Of a stretch of DNA of 40,630 nucleotides, positions 15,719-24,381 are shown one piece after another. The notes under the pieces were generated by a model, which ran no database searches, had not been told where the DNA came from, and saw only the letters and a program-made list of their open reading frames with translations. The translations under genes were made by a program, and so were the position numbers. Source of the stretch: a virus. Numbering within the stretch: position 1 is the first letter of the stretch; every line of letters starts with the position of its first letter. The DNA lies in the IMG/VR virus record IMGVR_UViG_3300025217_000022, positions 1 to 40,630 of that record; one strand, written 5' to 3'.

Positions 15719-16153
15719 TTAACCCCCCGCCGGTTCGCGAACGATCGACCCGCTGCACCGTCCGGTAACCTGAGCGGTCAGACGGTCGTTCAGAGGCGCT
15801 GTGGGCTGGAACCCGCGCACCAGCAGGTCGAAGGCCCAGACCGCGCCGTTGGGCCATTCGAATTCGAACGGTACGGGACGACGATACGCCTTGGCAGCAA
15901 GGATGAGCGTTTCGGTCGGACCGCCCGGCACATAGTTGACCGTGAATGAGCACTCGCCTGGATCAGTGAGGCCGCCAATATATTCCTTCACACCGTCGGG
16001 CGAGCCGAAATGCGTGACCTCAATTTCGTCGTCCAGCTGCTGGGGCGGCGTGATTTCGAAGGGTTCGCCGATTTCCGAGAAGACGGAAGCGGGCGGAACC
16101 TTGACGCGGATCTTGATCCCAAGACCCGTCATCGCCTGGCTAGTACCTGCCAT
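15719..16153 (-). CDS. Major tail tube protein
   Basis: 144 residues, forming the hexameric rings of the non-contractile tail. Visible: FSEIGEPFEITPPQQLDDEIEVTHF, a conserved opening of lambda-V-like tube proteins; then SPDGVKEYIGGLTDPGECSFTVNY, where the GL-x-D-PGE turn is typical; and VWAFDLLVRGFQPTAP with LTAQVTG. There is no C-terminal Ig-like domain. The gene precedes the chaperone/tape measure set and follows the tail terminator, the standard order. ATG at 16153 with AGGAG 8 nt upstream. Confidence 0.88.
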   Translation of the reverse strand: MAGTSQAMTGLGIKIRVKVPPASVFSEIGEPFEITPPQQLDDEIEVTHFGSPDGVKEYIGGLTDPGECSFTVNYVPGGPTETLILAAKAYRRPVPFEFEWPNGAVWAFDLLVRGFQPTAPLNDRLTAQVTGRCSGSIVREPAGG

Positions 16154-16171
16154 GGGTTATTCTCCTGAAGG

Positions 16172-16549
16172 TTAAGATGCGTGGTGCCAGAGGCGCAGAT
16201 CGAGCGAAGTGCGATGGATCGGCTTGTTGGCCGCATCCACGTCCTGGTCGTCGCGCTCGTTTTCGACAAAGCAGGAATCAAAGTGAGGCAGGCCAAGTGC
16301 TTCGCCAGCGGCCTCCACCGCGCGCGCGACCCTTTTTGCATCGCCATACCGACCGCCAAAACAGTCAGCCTGCACCAGATAGGGTGTCATCCCGTCGCGC
16401 CCGGCATGGGTGTAGAAACGGACGCCACTGATGACCTGAAGCCGCACCGACGGGCTTTGCGGTGGCCGTAGTCCCCATTCGATGCGGGCGCCGACCAGGG
16501 CCGCCAAACCCGCATTTGCGAGCAGCGCTGCACGAAATTCTTCTTCCAT
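16172..16549 (-). CDS. Tail terminator/completion protein (DUF3168)
   Basis: 125 residues of the DUF3168 type (GTA gp8, lambda gpU position), which caps the finished tail and joins it to the head. Visible: the opening helix EEEFRAALLANAGLAALVG, then IEWGLRPPQSPSVRLQVISG, YLVQADCFGGRYGDAKRVARAVEAA and a C-terminal SLDLRLWH strand. The spacing of the first helix, the P-Y/P-S strand and the D-C strand is that of the family. It lies between the HK97-gp10-like protein and the tail tube gene, as expected. ATG at 16549 immediately follows the upstream gene. Confidence 0.85.
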   Translation of the reverse strand: MEEEFRAALLANAGLAALVGARIEWGLRPPQSPSVRLQVISGVRFYTHAGRDGMTPYLVQADCFGGRYGDAKRVARAVEAAGEALGLPHFDSCFVENERDDQDVDAANKPIHRTSLDLRLWHHAS

Positions 16550-16553
16550 GAGC

Positions 16554-16967
16554 CTAGCCTCTCAGGATACGCGTCAAGCGGTCGCCAAGCGCGGCGCGAA
16601 GGCGGCTCTGCACCTCCCGCAACCGGCCATCCCAGGACGGCCGCAGGAATGGATGCGCACCCTCATACACGGTGCCGAATTCTTCGGTGATGGCCTGCGG
16701 GAGCGGACCCGGCCCAACATAGATCTCGACCGTACCGGGTTCCGGCGCATGCCGCGCCGCTTGGGCGCGGCTCAGTTGGTCCCCGGCATGGATCGAATTT
16801 GCCAACGCTCCGGTCCGGCGGCGCACCAGCGCCTTTGCCGTATCGGCCACGGGCTGCAACGCATTGATGCCAATCGCTTTGAGCTGGTCAGCATCGGTCA
16901 TGTCGCTCAGCCGGGTGAGATTGCGATCGGCATCCTCGAAGCCCTCGATTCGAAACCCCGATTTCAC
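16554..16967 (-). CDS. HK97 gp10-like head-tail protein
   Basis: 137 residues, a neck/minor tail protein of the HK97-gp10 family involved in head-tail joining. Visible: FRIEGFEDADRNLTRL at the start, then QPVADTAKALVRRRTGALANSI, the signature of the family (helix followed by TGxLxxSI), then VEIYVGPG and EEFGTVYEGAHPFLRPSWDG. The preferred start is a GTG at 16967 that forms a GTGA overlap with the upstream stop; a second GTG at 16997 is possible. The gene order adaptor, gp10, DUF3168, tail tube matches HK97-like phages and gene transfer agents. Confidence 0.87.
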   Translation of the reverse strand: MKSGFRIEGFEDADRNLTRLSDMTDADQLKAIGINALQPVADTAKALVRRRTGALANSIHAGDQLSRAQAARHAPEPGTVEIYVGPGPLPQAITEEFGTVYEGAHPFLRPSWDGRLREVQSRLRAALGDRLTRILRG

Positions 16968-17317
16968 GATTGGGGCAGTAACTGGAGCAGGTCGCACGCC
17001 GTAGTGATTTCGAGACCTTCGCGGCGGCCGATCTCTTTCACCCCGGTGACATTATATGTCAGATCATCGCAAACAAACGAGAAGGTATCAGCGCGGATCG
17101 TCGCCGTCAGCGTGTCATAGCGGCAGACAAACCGACTTGTAATCTTGGTGCCGAAGCTCGCCGCCCGCATCCTTTCACCGTCGCTCGCATCGACGCGCGA
17201 CATCCAGCGCTTGCCAACTTCCGCAGGAACGCCCGGCTCAGACGAAAAACCGTCGTCATCCTTGGCCGTCGCTAATATCGTGACGCGACGATCCAGCTTG
17301 CCCGGATCCAAGGTCAT
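16964..17317 (-). CDS. Head closure/adaptor protein (SPP1 gp16-like)
   Basis: 117 residues, a small beta-barrel protein that closes the connector below the portal. Visible: GKLDRRVTILATAKDDDGFSSE, the conserved opening of phage head-tail joining proteins, then VPAEVGKRWMSRVDASDGERMRAAS and RFVCRYDTLTATIRADT, VCDDLTYNVTGVKEIGRREG. All elements are in the family order. It overlaps both neighbours by 4 nt (ATGA and GTGA), so it is translated as part of the connector block. Confidence 0.87.
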   Translation of the reverse strand: MTLDPGKLDRRVTILATAKDDDGFSSEPGVPAEVGKRWMSRVDASDGERMRAASFGTKITSRFVCRYDTLTATIRADTFSFVCDDLTYNVTGVKEIGRREGLEITTACDLLQLLPQS

Positions 17318-17892
17318 GCCCGATAGACCCGAAATGGCTGCAATAACGTTTCCACGCCTACAGACATCGGGATAGCGGACGTCGCCATGCTTGTGTCTGA
17401 TGCGGTAGTGCGAAATCGATACAGGTCGCCGACCATCATAAGGATGGCCACGACTATCGGCGCGGGTACGGACTCATATCCTGCGCGATAGGTAACACGC
17501 ACCGATCGGCTTGACCCACGGTATGCGCGCGTGGTCGGCCACGATTTACCCCAGGCCGAGCCGATGACACCGCCGCGAAACTCGTAAGTCGCGGGATCAA
17601 GTACGCGCTCCATGCCGCTGACGTCGTCATAAACGATGCCGATGATCGAGATCGCGGGCGGATACGGCAACGAAATCGGGTCACAAACAAACCCGTCAAG
17701 TCCAGCCTCCAGCGTCTGGACGCCGATCGCGCGGCCCAGCCAGCCATCTGGCCCGTCAATATGCGCAGTCGCCGCGTCGATAAAGGTGCCAATCAGGAGG
17801 TCGTCATCATCACCGTCCACCCGAAGATGCCGTTTCGCAACATCGATCGAAACGAAACGTTCCGGGGGGACGGTGACGATGACACGCCTCAT
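17314..17892 (-). CDS. Head-tail connector protein (HK97 gp6-like)
   Basis: 192 residues, the adaptor ring attached to the portal. Visible: VSIDVAKRHLRVDGDDDDLLIGTFIDAATAHID, the alpha-helical opening of the gp6/gp15-like connectors; GWLGRAIGVQTLEAGLDGF; PYPPAISIIGIVYDD; YEFRGG; and VRVTYRAGYESVPAPIVVAILMMVGDLYRFR, where the RAGY and PAPI elements are hallmarks of the family. Length is normal. ATG at 17892 lies 3 nt after the upstream stop with AAGGG 8 nt before it, and the 3' end overlaps the adaptor gene (ATGA). Confidence 0.9.
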   Translation of the reverse strand: MRRVIVTVPPERFVSIDVAKRHLRVDGDDDDLLIGTFIDAATAHIDGPDGWLGRAIGVQTLEAGLDGFVCDPISLPYPPAISIIGIVYDDVSGMERVLDPATYEFRGGVIGSAWGKSWPTTRAYRGSSRSVRVTYRAGYESVPAPIVVAILMMVGDLYRFRTTASDTSMATSAIPMSVGVETLLQPFRVYRA

Positions 17893-17895
17893 GGA

Positions 17896-18597
17896 TCAGC
17901 CCTTTGCCTTACCGGTTTTTGCAGGCTGCTCATCATGTTTGTCGCCGGTGGCCAAAGCGGTGCCAGCCTGAATAACCGGTGTCAGCTTAGCTTCGAGATC
18001 CGCGATACGATCGCCACGGGCGTCCAGCTCTTCCCGCGCCGCCTTGTACTCGTTCACGATGTTATCGTGCTGCGTGCGAAGGTCGCCCAGATCCTTTACC
18101 GCCAGATCGCGCGCTACCATCGCGTCCGCCTGGCCCTTGATCAACCGGTCGAGGTCAGCCCGAAGTGCAGTCGCCGTCTCTTCATGCGAATTGTTCATGT
18201 CGCGGAAAAGGTCGTTGCTGGTATCCAACGCTGCTTTCAGCCGCTCGATTTCGGCTTCCAACACGACGGCGGGAGCGCCTTCGTCACCAGTCGCCGCCTC
18301 GACAAATGGCACACCCGGACCAGACGTTGCCCGTGGGGGCTGGCCCGTCATTACTTCGCCAGCACGCACCGCCAGGTCAGCGCGCCGCTCACCAGGACGC
18401 ACCACCTCAACAACTACCGTCTCGGTGACGATCGGTCGATGGTTGGCATCGACCAGCTTGCCGTCGATGACATAACCGGCAAGGCCCCGACCCACGAAAT
18501 ACCGCTCACTGGTTTCTTCGCGCGAAACCTGCTCGCCTTTCGTGAAGGTCTCTGGCGGCAAAGATTCCGTTCGATAGTCCACTAGGAACTCGATCAT
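17896..18597 (-). CDS. Phage structural-region protein with coiled coil
   Basis: 233 residues from ATG 18597, which has GAGGAG about 6 nt upstream; the open frame runs on upstream but over the neighbouring gene. Not recognised by family. Residues 1-50 form a small beta domain (EFLVDYRTESL, GEQVSREETSERYFVGRGLAGYVIDG), like the short beta modules seen in several phage head-region proteins. About 115-205 is a long coiled coil rich in Leu, Asp, Glu and Arg, with few aromatics. The tail is Lys/Ala/Gly-rich. It sits between the putative decoration protein and the connector, so it may be a head-associated protein or an internal scaffold-like factor. Confidence 0.7.
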   Translation of the reverse strand: MIEFLVDYRTESLPPETFTKGEQVSREETSERYFVGRGLAGYVIDGKLVDANHRPIVTETVVVEVVRPGERRADLAVRAGEVMTGQPPRATSGPGVPFVEAATGDEGAPAVVLEAEIERLKAALDTSNDLFRDMNNSHEETATALRADLDRLIKGQADAMVARDLAVKDLGDLRTQHDNIVNEYKAAREELDARGDRIADLEAKLTPVIQAGTALATGDKHDEQPAKTGKAKG

Positions 18598-18607
18598 GGC
18601 AGCCTCC

Positions 18608-19054
18608 TCAGACCGTTTGCGCGACGGACGCCGCGTCGTTGCTGGTGCCGTTGCCCGCGCGGAAATCCGTGCCAAGGATCAGCGCTGCCAATTGGGTACC
18701 CGCCCCACCGACCGTCACGGTCAGACGAAAAAAGCGGAAGCCTGCGTTGCGATCGAAATCCTCCTGCCGAAGGTCAATTTGCGCCTGACGATCGTTGCCG
18801 CCGACAGCGAGCAACTGCGTGATCTGACTGCCGGGCACAGGCTTCGCGTCGGCGCCATTGCCGTCGGTAGCCTGTTCGATCTGGGCGTCGATCGTAGCGT
18901 TCGCGCCAAATGCGCCGATGCTGATGAGCGCCATGACGGTGAACAGCATTTGCATGTCCAGCCACGGCGTACTGACGGAGCCAACCGCCGCCGCTCGGGG
19001 GCTAATGCCCCCGAGCAGCGCGATCCGCGACGACAGGTTGAGATTGTGAAACAT
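18608..19054 (-). CDS. Putative head decoration/minor structural protein
   Basis: 148 residues directly downstream of the major capsid gene. Visible: an N-terminal tail, then WLDMQMLFTVMALISIGAFG, a hydrophobic helix, then DAQIEQATDGNGADAKPVPGSQITQL and a pair of strands GFRFFRLTVTVGG and LAALILGTDFRAG. Similar proteins occur next to capsid genes of alphaproteobacterial phages, where they are listed as structural or hypothetical. The shape (short extended N-terminus and a beta-rich body) fits a decoration or cement protein, but this rests on position and composition. ATG at 19054 with AGGAG 8 nt upstream, independent of the capsid start. Confidence 0.65.
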   Translation of the reverse strand: MFHNLNLSSRIALLGGISPRAAAVGSVSTPWLDMQMLFTVMALISIGAFGANATIDAQIEQATDGNGADAKPVPGSQITQLLAVGGNDRQAQIDLRQEDFDRNAGFRFFRLTVTVGGAGTQLAALILGTDFRAGNGTSNDAASVAQTV

Positions 19055-19075
19055 GGTCGTTTCTCCTCGGAAAGG

Positions 19076-20374
19076 TCAGGCGCGCTCAGCGAGCGTGACG
19101 AAATGGGATTTTGTCCGGCTGCTCTTGGGCATCTGGATCGGCTTCGACAGGACTGGCTGCCCGCCGATGCGGAACATCCAGCGGTACGCGGTAAGCGCGT
19201 AATCGAAATACAGATGGATCGACTCGGCGAAGGTCGCCGCGTTCTGGCGACGGAAGGCCTCGTAACCGTTCGGATTGACGAACTGGACATCGCCGCGCTG
19301 GCCGAGCGAGGGCGAGTGCTCGTTGAACACGACGGGACGGCCAAGAATCGCGCCGCCGGGGCTGTCATGGAAATTTTCCAGCCAGACCGGGCGCTTTGCC
19401 TCATCGTTGAGGTCTGCCAGCGCTTCGACCGCTTCGCTATTCATCAGCCAAGTGGCCTGGCTCGGCATGATCATGCGTGAGTAGAGCTGGAAGAAGTTGC
19501 GACGCGTGAAGGACATGGCGGCTTGGCCGACTTCCTTCGGCACGGTAATCGCGGCAGGCGAAGCCATCCAGCCCAGCGGCTTTTCGATGCCGTCGCCGAA
19601 CATGAAGGCCTCGGCGACCGTCCAGCGGATGGCGGCCGATGCGTGGTTGGTCAGCAGCCCCGCGACGCGGGGCGCATCCTGAAGCAATTCCTCGCTCGCC
19701 AGGACGAAGGCATAGATTTCATTGAGCTTGGTTTCACGGGGCGTCAGCTGCGCACGCGTCGGACGCATCTGCTCGGCTTCCACGCGCCAGAAGGCTTTGA
19801 CGCCGGTGGAACCCCATGGAGTGGTTTCATCGCCCAGGCCAATAACCCGGTTCGATCCGGTTGCCTCCGGCGCGATCAGATCCATGATAGGATCATTGCC
19901 GCCGCCGAACACGAGATCGGTGATTTGCTGGCGGAACTCAGGCGGCACCAGATAGCTGCCCATCTCATCGCCGCCTTCTATATGGACGTTCGCGGGCGCA
20001 GCCAGGCGATCATCCATCCGAAAACCCTGTCCGGCCTGCGGATTGGCACAGCGGACAGCCCCGGCGAACTCCGCCAGGTCGCGGAAACCGCCGGTGTCGA
20101 GCGCCGCACGCGGCTGCGCGGGAACAGTGCCAGCGGGTGGTGCCTGCGACGGCGGCGTTTCGACGGGCGACGCACCGACAGCCGCAGCGGCGGACATGGC
20201 GGCTTCCGCACGCTGGATCTGCGCGGTCAGGCGCGCCAGTTTCGCCTTGTCATCGGCGTCGGCCGCCTCTTCTTCGGCCGTGAAGTCGCGATTTTCGTCG
20301 ATCGCCGTCTGGAGACGCGCCTGTTGCCGCTGAGCGGTCGCACGCGCCTCCGCTTTCAGAACCGCAAGGTTCAT
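19076..20374 (-). CDS. HK97-fold major capsid protein with delta domain
   Basis: 432 residues. Residues 1-65 are an Ala/Gln/Glu-rich coiled coil (QQARLQTAIDENRDFTAEEE), the delta domain that acts as built-in scaffold and is removed by the protease; a Pro/Ala-rich linker follows to about 95. The HK97 core then runs on: GGYxVP-like GGDEMGSYLVPPEF, the N-arm, the E-loop region, YAFVLASEELLQDAP (spine helix start), FMFGDGIEKPLGWM, MNSEAVEAL, and WLENFHDSPGGAILGRPVVFNEHSP. ATG at 20374 with AAGGA about 7 nt upstream is preferred over an in-frame codon at 20428. No separate scaffold gene is present, consistent with the HK97 strategy. Confidence 0.93.
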   Translation of the reverse strand: MNLAVLKAEARATAQRQQARLQTAIDENRDFTAEEEAADADDKAKLARLTAQIQRAEAAMSAAAAVGASPVETPPSQAPPAGTVPAQPRAALDTGGFRDLAEFAGAVRCANPQAGQGFRMDDRLAAPANVHIEGGDEMGSYLVPPEFRQQITDLVFGGGNDPIMDLIAPEATGSNRVIGLGDETTPWGSTGVKAFWRVEAEQMRPTRAQLTPRETKLNEIYAFVLASEELLQDAPRVAGLLTNHASAAIRWTVAEAFMFGDGIEKPLGWMASPAAITVPKEVGQAAMSFTRRNFFQLYSRMIMPSQATWLMNSEAVEALADLNDEAKRPVWLENFHDSPGGAILGRPVVFNEHSPSLGQRGDVQFVNPNGYEAFRRQNAATFAESIHLYFDYALTAYRWMFRIGGQPVLSKPIQMPKSSRTKSHFVTLAERA

Positions 20375-20466
20375 GATGGATTTCCTTTTCGTTTGTGGGT
20401 GGGCGTGCGCCCGCATCGAGCGAACCACAGCGGTCCGCCCGTTTTCCTCCAGAAAGGAGGATCTCT

Positions 20467-21342
20467 TTAGATGGCTAGGGCCATTTCCATGGCCGCCGCC
20501 TGCCGCCGCATCAGCGACAGGCGAGCGCGACCCGTATTATATTTGGAGACCACGTCGCGAAGCGTGCTCACGCCGTCGATCGCACCGTTGGCCAGCGCGC
20601 GCGGCGCTGAGAATGTCTTGCCGGTGCCATGCACCGCAGCAACATCGGACGTCTTCATGCCGCGACCACGCGCAATGGCGGCGGCGAACAAGCCGTTGGA
20701 TTCATCGACGCCCTGCTGGATCTCGGCGCGATCTTCCTCCGCAAGCGGGCCATAAGGATGGCCTGCAATCTTGTCCGGGTGCGATGCGACCAGGGTCGTG
20801 ATCATCCCGATCTTGCTTTCAAAGCCCGACATGTCGGTGTGACCCGAACGGACGCCGACTGAGCCAACTTCGCCACTTGTCGTGCAGTAGAAGGCGGTCG
20901 CTTGTGTCGCGAGCCAATAGGCCGCTGAAAAACAATAGGGGTCGGCCACGGCGATGACGGGCTTGGACTGCCGCGCCTCAAAAATGGCATCTCCGCACTC
21001 CGCGCAGCCCCACACATAACCGCCGGGGGAGCGGACCGCGAGGACGATGGCCCCGATCTTATCATCGGCCGCCGCATCGCGGACCTGGTCCGCCAGAACA
21101 TTGTAATAGGTCGTGCCATACAGGCCTTGCGGGGCGAGTGTACCGCGCACCGGTATGATCAGCGTCGAGCCGTCGCGGATCGGGTCGGCAGCCTTGGCCG
21201 CCGTTTGCCCGCTACTCATGGCCGTGGCAAGCTGGCGGAGCGAATCCGGCAGCATCGCGTCGATCGAACCGCTCTTGAGCATGGCTTCAAGGAAGCCGGG
21301 ATGCATCGCCCACAGGGCAGAAGGGGCGTGGAACCGGTCCAT
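20467..21342 (-). CDS. Prohead protease, S49 (SppA-like)
   Basis: Serine protease that trims the capsid delta domain and itself during head maturation. 291 residues with an S49C layout: DKIGAIVLAVRSPGGYVWG (the SPGG oxyanion strand), then PYCFSAAYWLA with Ser139, GEVGSVGV, and HPDKIAGHPYGPL with Lys191. The 52-residue Ser-Lys spacing equals that of Bacillus SppA (Ser147/Lys199). The C-terminal GKTFSAPRALANGAIDGV is the substrate-domain signature. It sits between portal and capsid, as in phages where an S49 enzyme replaces the S14 or U35 prohead protease. It starts 4 nt before the portal stop region and has AAGGTGA upstream. Confidence 0.92.
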   Translation of the reverse strand: MDRFHAPSALWAMHPGFLEAMLKSGSIDAMLPDSLRQLATAMSSGQTAAKAADPIRDGSTLIIPVRGTLAPQGLYGTTYYNVLADQVRDAAADDKIGAIVLAVRSPGGYVWGCAECGDAIFEARQSKPVIAVADPYCFSAAYWLATQATAFYCTTSGEVGSVGVRSGHTDMSGFESKIGMITTLVASHPDKIAGHPYGPLAEEDRAEIQQGVDESNGLFAAAIARGRGMKTSDVAAVHGTGKTFSAPRALANGAIDGVSTLRDVVSKYNTGRARLSLMRRQAAAMEMALAI

Positions 21343-21345
21343 CGT

Positions 21346-22614
21346 CTAGTTCACCTTGTCTTGTGGGGCAGTCTCACCGCCCGTTGCGGTGTCGGCTGCA
21401 CGGTTGCTGTTGAGCGGCGCGCGAGGATCGCGCGCCCAGTCTTCACCTACGGGCGTCTGCCCGAACCAGTCGGTGCGGATTTCATCGACACTCAGGATGC
21501 CTGCAGTGCGCGCCAGCACGGCGTTCTTCCATTGGGTGGCCGCATCGCCGCGTAGCATGCTGTCCAGGTTGAACTTCGCACGGACATTCTGAAGACGGAG
21601 GTCCGGTGGGAGCAAGCGAACGGTGATCGCCTGCTCTATGCGGCGCGTGAGCGGACGAACGGCCCAATTTACAAATGAGCGGGTGTCCTGCTCATTGTTG
21701 CCAGCGTTGCCGCCTTCGTCGCCGGTCATGGAGCGCGGGATGCGCCAGTACCGCCCCAGCTCCAAGGTCCGTTGCTTGAACAGTTCGACCAGTTGGGCGT
21801 CGGTGTTGCTATCGCCGACCGGTTTATACGTCAGGCCCTGTTCGAACACGGGTGTCCCGCCGCGTTTCCACTTCTTTACGCCTTCCGCGATCCGTTCTGC
21901 CGATTCATCGGTCAGTTTCGCTTCGGTCGTCACGATGCCCGAGGGACGGCGATCGTTGCGGAAGAAGGCGCGCGCGCCAACCTCCAGCGCAAGCTGGAAG
22001 TCGATTGCGCCCTTGGCCTGCTTCCAGGGCGTGAGAGGCCGCAAGCCGCCGTCAGCAAGGCCAGTGAACCAGAACAGCTCCTGCGGCAGCAGACGACGGC
22101 GTGAACCTCGCTCGGGCTGATAGTCCACGGTCAGGCTGCGCTCGCCCCAAGTGGAGACAGTGCGGAGTGGGTCGAGCGCCCAGATCTCCAGACCATCCAT
22201 GCCTACCGTTGGTTCGGCGAATGCTTCACCGCGAAGAACACAGGTGAATGCCATAGATGCCCAGAACTCAGCGCCGGTCTGAAGATGGTTCGGTTCGTAG
22301 GCCAGCACATTGGCCAGCGGGAAGTCGTTCCGAGGGCCGTTATTGTCCTTAAACTCAAGCGATAGGCTACCCACCGCCTCGGCGATGATCGACACACAGA
22401 AGAATACGGCGGCGACGCGGGCTGCCGTCTCGGCCGTGTTCGCTTCGACGGGGATCGCCGATGCCAGCGTGGTCCAGGTCTCATCGCCAAAAAAGCGGCC
22501 ATCGGTCACGTTGGACGGCGCGGGGCGGCCAGCGACCGGCGCAATGGCGGTGCGGCCATCGGAGGCGTTGTACCGACCATTGGCGGCGCGGATATAGTCG
22601 TCAGGGCTGGGCAT
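21346..22614 (-). CDS. Portal protein, HK97 family
   Basis: Forms the twelve-part ring at one head vertex through which DNA enters and leaves. 422 residues, normal for the family. Visible: AARVAAVFFCVSIIAEAVGSLSLEF near residues 64-88, a signature of HK97-type portals; LANVLAYEPNHLQTGAEFWASMA; RGEAFAEPTVG; WALDPLRT; ELFWFTGLADGGLRPLTP; and FFRNDRRPSGIVTTEAKLT, then YWRIPRSMTGDE and a C-terminal RAKFNLDSMLRGDAATQ. The ATG overlaps the terminase stop by one base (TGATG), so expression is coupled to packaging. Confidence 0.93.
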   Translation of the reverse strand: MPSPDDYIRAANGRYNASDGRTAIAPVAGRPAPSNVTDGRFFGDETWTTLASAIPVEANTAETAARVAAVFFCVSIIAEAVGSLSLEFKDNNGPRNDFPLANVLAYEPNHLQTGAEFWASMAFTCVLRGEAFAEPTVGMDGLEIWALDPLRTVSTWGERSLTVDYQPERGSRRRLLPQELFWFTGLADGGLRPLTPWKQAKGAIDFQLALEVGARAFFRNDRRPSGIVTTEAKLTDESAERIAEGVKKWKRGGTPVFEQGLTYKPVGDSNTDAQLVELFKQRTLELGRYWRIPRSMTGDEGGNAGNNEQDTRSFVNWAVRPLTRRIEQAITVRLLPPDLRLQNVRAKFNLDSMLRGDAATQWKNAVLARTAGILSVDEIRTDWFGQTPVGEDWARDPRAPLNSNRAADTATGGETAPQDKVN

Positions 22615-24377
22615 CAGATTACCAACATGCCCCTTTCTTCATAAATGAAGCCGCCTGCGGCCTCGGGATTTCGTGTCATGAGCGTCACCGCGTTGAACAT
22701 TGCCGCGAGCGGATCAATCTTCGCGCCTGGCGACGATTTCACGATCGCTACCGCGCTGGTGCCGCGCGGCTCCATTTTCGCATTGCCGACGCACCACTGC
22801 ATCAAAGCCGTGCCAGCATGTCGCATAGTGCGGGCCGCTAGCTTTCTTGCCGATCCTTTAACCGCCCCACTGAGCTTGTAGCCCTGGGGGATGGACATCA
22901 ATTGGGTCGAGCTGTCGAAACCGTTCGACGAAAGCTCATCGACGATCGCGGCGACCCCCATCGGGTCCAGCCCGATCGCGCCACCCTCCGGGAATAGTCC
23001 CGCGTCGCGAACTTTCACCAGGATTTCCACGACACCACGAACATCCTCCGTCAAATCGGCCTGTTCGACTTCGCCCTCTTCGACTTCTTCAGCGCCGATT
23101 TCGGCGGCGGCTAGATCCTCATCGACCATCTCGCAACGGGTCAACGATCCTTCAGCCATCAACTCATTGAGCTTGGTGACGATATCCTGACGACGCTTCC
23201 AGACGATCGACCACGCCCAGGCATGGCACCATACTAGCCAGCGCTTGGAGCCTTTTTCGCGGCCGATCAGACAAAGTCCCAGAAGATCGTCCAGGCCGCC
23301 GCCGTCGACGCCAGCCACAATCACTTCGCAACGCCTGATAAGTTCATCGACCGTGATGGTCCGATCTATCGCGCCATCCCAAAATTCAGCGCCGGTCCAG
23401 CGATCCCGACTGAGCCGCGTGCCGATCTCGACATTAAGGTGCTTCGCAAGGAACGCCTGTAGCGCTCCGGGGTCACCTAGCTTGGCCTCATCGAACTTTT
23501 CGAGGATCGTTTCTACATCGACCGATCGGCCGAGATTAGGGTTGGTGATGTAGAAGTTGTCGGGATCGAGATATGCCTCGGCCTCCAACATTTTTTTGGG
23601 AAACTCATAAAGCAGGCCGAGCTTGCGCGGGTTGGCAACCGTTCCATCCCGGATGGCGCGATAAACGTCCAGCTTCTCCTTCATCACGCCCCTGGGCGCT
23701 TCGTCGGAATGCGTGGTCAGAAACGCAACAAAACCTTCCGGGCGACTGAGCAACCCGCCCGTCGCTTCCAGCAGCATGTTGCTGGCTTTTGGATCTTTGC
23801 CGAACTTCCACAACTCATCGACCAGAACGAAACCGGCCTTCTTCCCGCTGACGATGCCGCTGTCGGCGGCAACGACCTTCATCTCGGCATGCGTCACCAA
23901 ATGCTTGATCGTGCGCTCCGACTCCACGATCTTGAGGATCGTCGAAAGATCTTCGTCAAGCCGGACCATGCCCATGGCAGGATCAAAGACGTTGTCCGCA
24001 ACCTCTTTCGTCGGCGCGAGCACGAGCAATTCGTTATAGTGCCGCCAATTGCGCACCAGCGCGGTGACCATAATCCCGGCAGCCAGTGTCGATTTTGTGT
24101 TCTTCTTGCTGATTAGCAGGAAGAACTCACGGATCAGTCGGCGACCGCTGCTGGCGTCATAGGCGCCGAAGATCGCCGCGACGAACTCGAATACAAATGG
24201 CTCACACGCTTCACCGAACGTCGGTTGCCCGATCACGTCCGCGATGCGCAGGCCCTTAAAGACGTCGAGCGCGGCTGCCGCCTCGTCAAGGAAAAGCGGC
24301 GCCGGGACCATGCTTTCGCGACGGACGATCCGCTCCTCCCAATCGGGACAGGCGGTGGACCATTCCGTAGGACGCAT
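22614..24377 (-). CDS. Terminase large subunit
   Basis: DNA packaging motor of 587 residues. N-terminal ATPase: the deviant Walker A at residues 90-97 (S-K-K-N-T-K-S-T) and Walker B with FVLVDE (Asp187, Glu188), followed by TTHSDEAPRG, the coupling motif region. C-terminal RNase H-like nuclease: VAGVDGGGLDD with Asp358, and IGLDPMG near residue 475. Between the two nuclease strands lies an acidic insert at about 418-446, with many Glu and Asp, that is unusual for this group. Best fit is the Terminase_1, HK97-like subgroup, which cuts at cos sites. ATG at 24377 follows the small subunit stop by 4 nt. Confidence 0.93.
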   Translation of the reverse strand: MRPTEWSTACPDWEERIVRRESMVPAPLFLDEAAAALDVFKGLRIADVIGQPTFGEACEPFVFEFVAAIFGAYDASSGRRLIREFFLLISKKNTKSTLAAGIMVTALVRNWRHYNELLVLAPTKEVADNVFDPAMGMVRLDEDLSTILKIVESERTIKHLVTHAEMKVVAADSGIVSGKKAGFVLVDELWKFGKDPKASNMLLEATGGLLSRPEGFVAFLTTHSDEAPRGVMKEKLDVYRAIRDGTVANPRKLGLLYEFPKKMLEAEAYLDPDNFYITNPNLGRSVDVETILEKFDEAKLGDPGALQAFLAKHLNVEIGTRLSRDRWTGAEFWDGAIDRTITVDELIRRCEVIVAGVDGGGLDDLLGLCLIGREKGSKRWLVWCHAWAWSIVWKRRQDIVTKLNELMAEGSLTRCEMVDEDLAAAEIGAEEVEEGEVEQADLTEDVRGVVEILVKVRDAGLFPEGGAIGLDPMGVAAIVDELSSNGFDSSTQLMSIPQGYKLSGAVKGSARKLAARTMRHAGTALMQWCVGNAKMEPRGTSAVAIVKSSPGAKIDPLAAMFNAVTLMTRNPEAAGGFIYEERGMLVI

Positions 24378-24381
24378 CGGA

